A DNA stretch of 7,667 bases, from the NCBI GenBank assembly GCA_937930275.1, contig CALGLM010000371.1:1-7667 (forward strand). Direction: 5' to 3'. A program made the position numbers and the translations under genes. Origin of the DNA: an uncultured Ignavibacteria bacterium. Lineage in GTDB: Bacteria > Bacteroidota > Ignavibacteria > Ignavibacteriales > Melioribacteraceae. This document shows positions 6,776 to 7,667 of the stretch, one piece after another (positions within the stretch are counted from its first letter, which is position 1; the number at the start of each line of letters is the position of its first letter). A model generated the notes under the pieces. That model was given only the letters and a program-made list of their open reading frames with translations, did not search any database and was not told the DNA's origin.

Positions 6776-7042
6776 TCAATTTTTTGCTCTCTCTAATTCT
6801 CGTTCAATATCTTCGTTTTCTTTTATTAAGTCAATAAATACTAAATCGGCTTGGTGTTCCGCGTCTTGCAATGCACGTACCAAAACCTTAACCGATTCGG
6901 TGTTTTGGGTCTTTAACTGTGCCGGAATACCGTTAAACATAAAATCCGTATCTTTATCATCGAGCTTTGTTAGTGTTGAGTTTAGCCTGATTTTGTTTAC
7001 AAGTTTAGCAAATTTTTTTGTAAAATTCAGCACGGTATACAT
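6776..7042 (-). CDS. Hypothetical protein, 88 residues
   Basis: This is an unrecognised small cytoplasmic protein. The N-terminus (about 4-20, LNFTKKFAKLVNKIRL) is a basic amphipathic segment. The middle (30-45) is polar with FMFNGIPAQL. Residues 50-88 are predicted helical and end in a highly charged stretch (LIKENEDIERELERAKN) that could form a coiled coil. No signal peptide, membrane helix or catalytic motif is visible. The plus strand over the same bases also has a 118-codon ORF, but its Ser/Phe-rich product looks like an antisense shadow, whereas this product has a normal soluble-protein composition. It heads a possible small minus-strand operon with the 40-residue ORF downstream. No clear Shine-Dalgarno site precedes the ATG at 7042, as is common in this kind of genome. 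Confidence 0.6.
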   Translation of the reverse strand: MYTVLNFTKKFAKLVNKIRLNSTLTKLDDKDTDFMFNGIPAQLKTQNTESVKVLVRALQDAEHQADLVFIDLIKENEDIERELERAKN

Positions 7043-7178
7043 TATTTTACGTATGTTTTTATTAACAATTTATAGTATTTCCTACCTAATAATTAAAAGA
7101 ATAAATTATTAACAACATATATTGATTCCCGCCATTTTATTTTGTAATTTCCTATTAAGTTATTTAAGGATAATTAAA
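7043..7178. promoter_or_regulatory. Divergent intergenic region between small genes
   Basis: These 136 bases separate the minus-strand 88-residue ORF from the plus-strand 40-residue membrane ORF, so promoters for both would be expected here. The sequence is very AT-rich. The ten-base word TTATTAACAA occurs twice in direct orientation (7059-7068 and 7106-7115). I see no convincing match to the Bacteroidota TTG/TAnnTTTG promoter pattern on either strand. The regulatory role rests on position alone. Confidence 0.3.
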
Positions 7179-7301
7179 ATGTTACTTTCATTTGTTTATA
7201 TCTTTATTATCGCTCTTTGTGTAACAGCCATATACAAGTTATTTATCAAAAAGATAAATCCAATAAGGTCGTTCTTTATAGAAAAAAGACATAGGGACTA
7301 A
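7179..7301 (+). CDS. Small single-pass membrane protein, 40 residues
   Basis: The plus strand is open from the ATG at 7179 to the TAA at 7299-7301. The leader TTTAAGGATAATTAAAATG includes AAGGA, a better ribosome-binding site than most genes here have, with slightly long spacing. Residues 2-19 form one hydrophobic helix (LSFVYIFIIALCVTAIY). A strongly basic, polar tail follows (KLFIKKINPIRSFFIEKRHRD), which fits an inner-membrane protein with its C-terminus in the cytoplasm. Its stop overlaps that of the convergent 100-residue gene by four bases. It is the only plus-strand gene among minus-strand neighbours. Size and topology are shared by type I toxins and by many small membrane regulators, so function cannot be assigned. 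The minus strand here has no ORF longer than about 17 codons. Confidence 0.5.
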   Translation: MLLSFVYIFIIALCVTAIYKLFIKKINPIRSFFIEKRHRD

Positions 7302-7600
7302 TCCTTTCTCATCGCTTTTATCTCTTCTATAGTTCTTAACATTTCGTTTAGCTTTTTTACTTGTGACAAATAATAATAATTATAAATAACTTCTCTTTTT
7401 GTTTTTAATATTTCACCCCTTAACCCAACTTCGCCTTTAGACAGAGAATAAATTACTTGTTCATTATCGGATAATGATATATCCGGTTCAAACCAGTTTG
7501 GTTTAATCTTGCTAAGATTTTCAAGTTCATTTATTGCACGTTCAAGTTCGTAATTAAGCTTTGCAAAGCTCTTTTTTTTCTTCAGCATATAATATTTCAT
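7298..7600 (-). CDS. Hypothetical helical protein, 100 residues
   Basis: This small soluble protein is unrecognised. Residues 1-15 are very basic (MKYYMLKKKKSFAKL). About 13-33 form a charged helix (LNYELERAINELENLSKI), and a short loop with PNWFEPD follows. About 45-60 is polar, and 62-100 is a long helix ending VKKLNEMLRTIEEIKAMRKD, which suggests a helical hairpin or coiled coil. No signal peptide, membrane segment or catalytic motif is visible. An alternative start is the ATG at residue 5. Its stop TAG (read as CTA at 7298-7300) overlaps the stop of the plus-strand membrane ORF. It probably belongs with the other small minus-strand genes, though 255 bases separate it from the 88-residue ORF. 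Confidence 0.6.
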   Translation of the reverse strand: MKYYMLKKKKSFAKLNYELERAINELENLSKIKPNWFEPDISLSDNEQVIYSLSKGEVGLRGEILKTKREVIYNYYYLSQVKKLNEMLRTIEEIKAMRKD

Positions 7601-7631
7601 GTAAAAGGAATTCGGTAATTATAGTCGTAAA

Positions 7632-7667
7632 CTAACGCATGCCGGTATTATTAATATCGGCTTCGGT
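7632..7667 (-). CDS. Possible C-terminus of a minus-strand gene cut by the window edge
   Basis: Reading inwards from the right edge on the minus strand gives TEADINNTGMR followed by a TAG at 7634-7632, ending 31 bases before the ATG of the 100-residue gene. A gene in this position would fit the local direction and spacing. Eleven codons are too few to judge, and another minus-strand frame is also open here. Confidence 0.2.
   Translation of the reverse strand, partial: TEADINNTGMR
7641..7661. repeat. Hairpin near the right edge
   Basis: GCCGGTATT at 7641-7649 pairs with AATATCGGC at 7653-7661 around a three-base ATT loop, with one mismatch in nine. It could be an operator-like dyad or terminator for the minus-strand genes, or simply lie inside the end of a coding region. 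No T-run follows on the minus strand. Confidence 0.3.

Noticed and set aside
6756..7112. 118-codon plus-strand ORF opposite the 88-residue minus-strand gene
   Set aside because: Its product is Ser/Phe/Ile-rich with no signal peptide or domain, typical of antisense reading of a real gene. The minus-strand product has the more natural composition.
7043..7178. TTATTAACAA direct repeat as an operator
   Set aside because: Two ten-base copies made almost wholly of A and T in very AT-rich DNA can arise by chance, and no dyad or promoter element accompanies them.

Overview
This AT-rich window most resembles the chromosome of an Ignavibacteria/Chlorobi-group or other Bacteroidota-type bacterium. Three proteins end in a classic type IX secretion system (T9SS) sorting domain: a QNYPNPFN-type motif, a hydrophobic Ig-like module, an SGVY/SGIY motif and a final KK-hydrophobic-K tail. 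Three signal peptides leave glutamine as the predicted first mature residue, as the Bacteroidota 'Q-rule' predicts. Start codons follow A-rich leaders rather than strong Shine-Dalgarno sites. The taxonomic guess rests on sequence style only.

Region 1 (1-6308, + strand) is a tight run of four genes with gaps of 20, 28 and 11 bases, almost certainly one operon. All four encode cell-surface proteins built from cohesin-like, dockerin-like, fibronectin III, choice-of-anchor D/HYDIN-like and carboxypeptidase-regulatory-like modules. The first is cut by the window edge (FN3 tail, dockerin, cohesin-like domain, T9SS tail). The second has three cohesins alternating with two HYDIN-like domains, then a regulatory-like domain and a dockerin, with no T9SS tail. 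The third is cohesin, FN3, FN3, regulatory-like domain, dockerin, cohesin, T9SS tail. The fourth is a minimal signal peptide, one cohesin and T9SS tail. No enzyme domain is visible. The set therefore looks like the scaffold and anchor parts of a surface complex, which could hold itself together by cohesin-dockerin pairing on the outer membrane. That assembly is an inference.

Region 2 (6309-6482) is a convergent junction. It holds a compact, less AT-rich block of about 115 bases with two good hairpins, of unknown nature.

Region 3 (6483-7667) holds small genes with no recognised function. On the minus strand are ORFs of 100 and 88 codons, a likely 40-residue ORF, a doubtful 25-residue ORF and possibly the end of another gene at the right edge. 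On the plus strand is one 40-residue single-pass membrane protein whose stop codon overlaps that of the 100-residue gene. These look accessory (phage-, island- or toxin-like in size), but nothing in them proves this.
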